From contig JAGAFT010000017.1 in assembly GCA_017627975.1 (NCBI GenBank), positions 1 to 6,251 on the forward strand: 6,251 nt of DNA, given 5' to 3'. The stretch comes from Oscillospiraceae bacterium (lineage in GTDB: Bacteria; Bacillota_A; Clostridia; Oscillospirales; Oscillospiraceae). The notes beneath the pieces were generated by a model. The model was not told the DNA's origin and made no database searches. It saw nothing but the letters and a program-made list of their open reading frames with translations. The position numbers and the translations under genes were made by a program. This document shows, piece by piece, positions 5,894-6,251 of the stretch. The number at the start of each line of letters is the position of its first letter. The first letter of the stretch is position 1.

Positions 5894-5915
5894 GACAAAA
5901 AACCGTCCCTGTGTC
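5894..5915 (-). repeat. GGGACGGTT-type motif, right of the toxin-antitoxin cassette
   Basis: On the minus strand the segment begins GACACAGGGACGG, continues with six T and ends GTC; its outer GACA and TGTC are complementary. It shares GGGACGnTT with 5163-5183 in the same orientation. The 138 bases between the toxin-antitoxin terminator and the hsdS stop hold no gene; this motif is the only structure I see there. Confidence 0.35.
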
Positions 5916-5987
5916 TTCACAAGAGAATATGTGCCGCCGTTATTATCTGCTGTAAAAACACCGTTAGGCACAGTCTTTCCCAAGTGT

Positions 5988-6251
5988 TTATTTCAGTTTC
6001 TCGCACAGGGGCAGGAGTTCCTCCAGCCGGGCGACGATGCGCTTCTGCTCCGCGAGGGGCGGAAGGGGGAAAACCGTTTTTTTAATTATCACTTTATTTA
6101 TATTTGGATCCTTCCTCGTCCCTGAAGCATATTCCATCCACCTCGGTCTCAAAAACTGCATATAGAAAAGCAAATATTTCATATTGCAATAATTATTTGG
6201 ATGTATGGCACAAACAGACTGATTAATAGTAGTATCAAATTCAATAAAGGC
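5988..6251 (-). CDS. hsdS: Type I restriction-modification specificity subunit, C-terminal part
   Basis: The frame is open from the right edge (codon GCC at 6251-6249) to TAA at 5990-5988, giving the last 87 residues of a longer protein. The visible part contains FDTTINQSVCAIHP near its start and then FPLPPLAEQKRIVARLEEL followed by LPLCEKLK, the conserved repeat helix that ends a target-recognition domain in HsdS. HsdS chooses the DNA sequence recognised by the HsdM methylase and HsdR nuclease; neither is in the window. The protein stops right after the conserved helix, which is a normal end for many HsdS proteins, so there is no proof of truncation. The conserved block is very GC-rich while the recognition-domain part is AT-rich, as expected of shuffled recognition domains. 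An internal ATG at 6182 should not be taken as the start, because the family-like frame continues upstream. Confidence 0.88.
   Translation of the reverse strand, partial: AFIEFDTTINQSVCAIHPNNYCNMKYLLFYMQFLRPRWMEYASGTRKDPNINKVIIKKTVFPLPPLAEQKRIVARLEELLPLCEKLK

Noticed and set aside
5930..5987. Possible minus-strand terminator after hsdS (run of five T after GGTG)
   Set aside because: The adjacent stem has only about four pairs, two of them G-U; not convincing.
5837..6085. 82-codon plus-strand frame after the toxin-antitoxin cassette
   Set aside because: It starts inside the terminator hairpin and its second half is antisense to the conserved end of hsdS.

Overview
The window looks like a GC-rich member of the Bacillota, most likely a Clostridia/Lachnospiraceae-type gut bacterium. 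The reasons are strong purine-rich ribosome binding sites, sigma-A style promoters, gene-end overlaps of the ATGA/GTGA kind, and protein families (DUF6765, a cytosolic BMP-domain protein with a ParB-like N-terminus, an SDxE-type metallophosphoesterase) that I associate with that group. This placement is from family recognition, not from a search.

Layout. (1) Positions 1-1117, minus strand: a two-gene unit encoding a small four-helix membrane protein followed by a DUF6765 protein that runs off the left edge. A good promoter (TTGAGT-17-TATAAT) precedes it and fixes the start of the membrane protein. (2) Positions 1118-1367: a divergent control region with that promoter, a plus-strand promoter and a small inverted repeat. 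(3) Positions 1368-4803, plus strand: a tightly coupled three-gene operon made of an EamA/DMT permease, a 648-residue soluble BMP-domain protein and a metallophosphoesterase, joined by 4-base stop/start overlaps. (4) Positions 4804-5211: a gene-free stretch holding a terminator-like hairpin and, on the minus strand, a promoter plus paired segments that suggest an undescribed small RNA of about 200 nt. (5) Positions 5208-5858: a self-contained toxin-antitoxin cassette with its own promoter, operator-like palindromes, overlapping genes (RelE/ParE-type toxin second) and a strong terminator. (6) Positions 5988-6251, minus strand: the C-terminal end of a type I restriction specificity subunit (HsdS) that enters from the right edge, with a sharp base-composition break inside it.

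The left 4.8 kb reads as GC-rich housekeeping or metabolic sequence. The right 1.4 kb is lower in GC and carries accessory genes (toxin-antitoxin, restriction-modification), so a boundary between core and accessory DNA probably lies near 4.8 kb. Two short GGGACG-type motifs flank the toxin-antitoxin cassette. No tRNA, rRNA, CRISPR array or complete transposase was seen.
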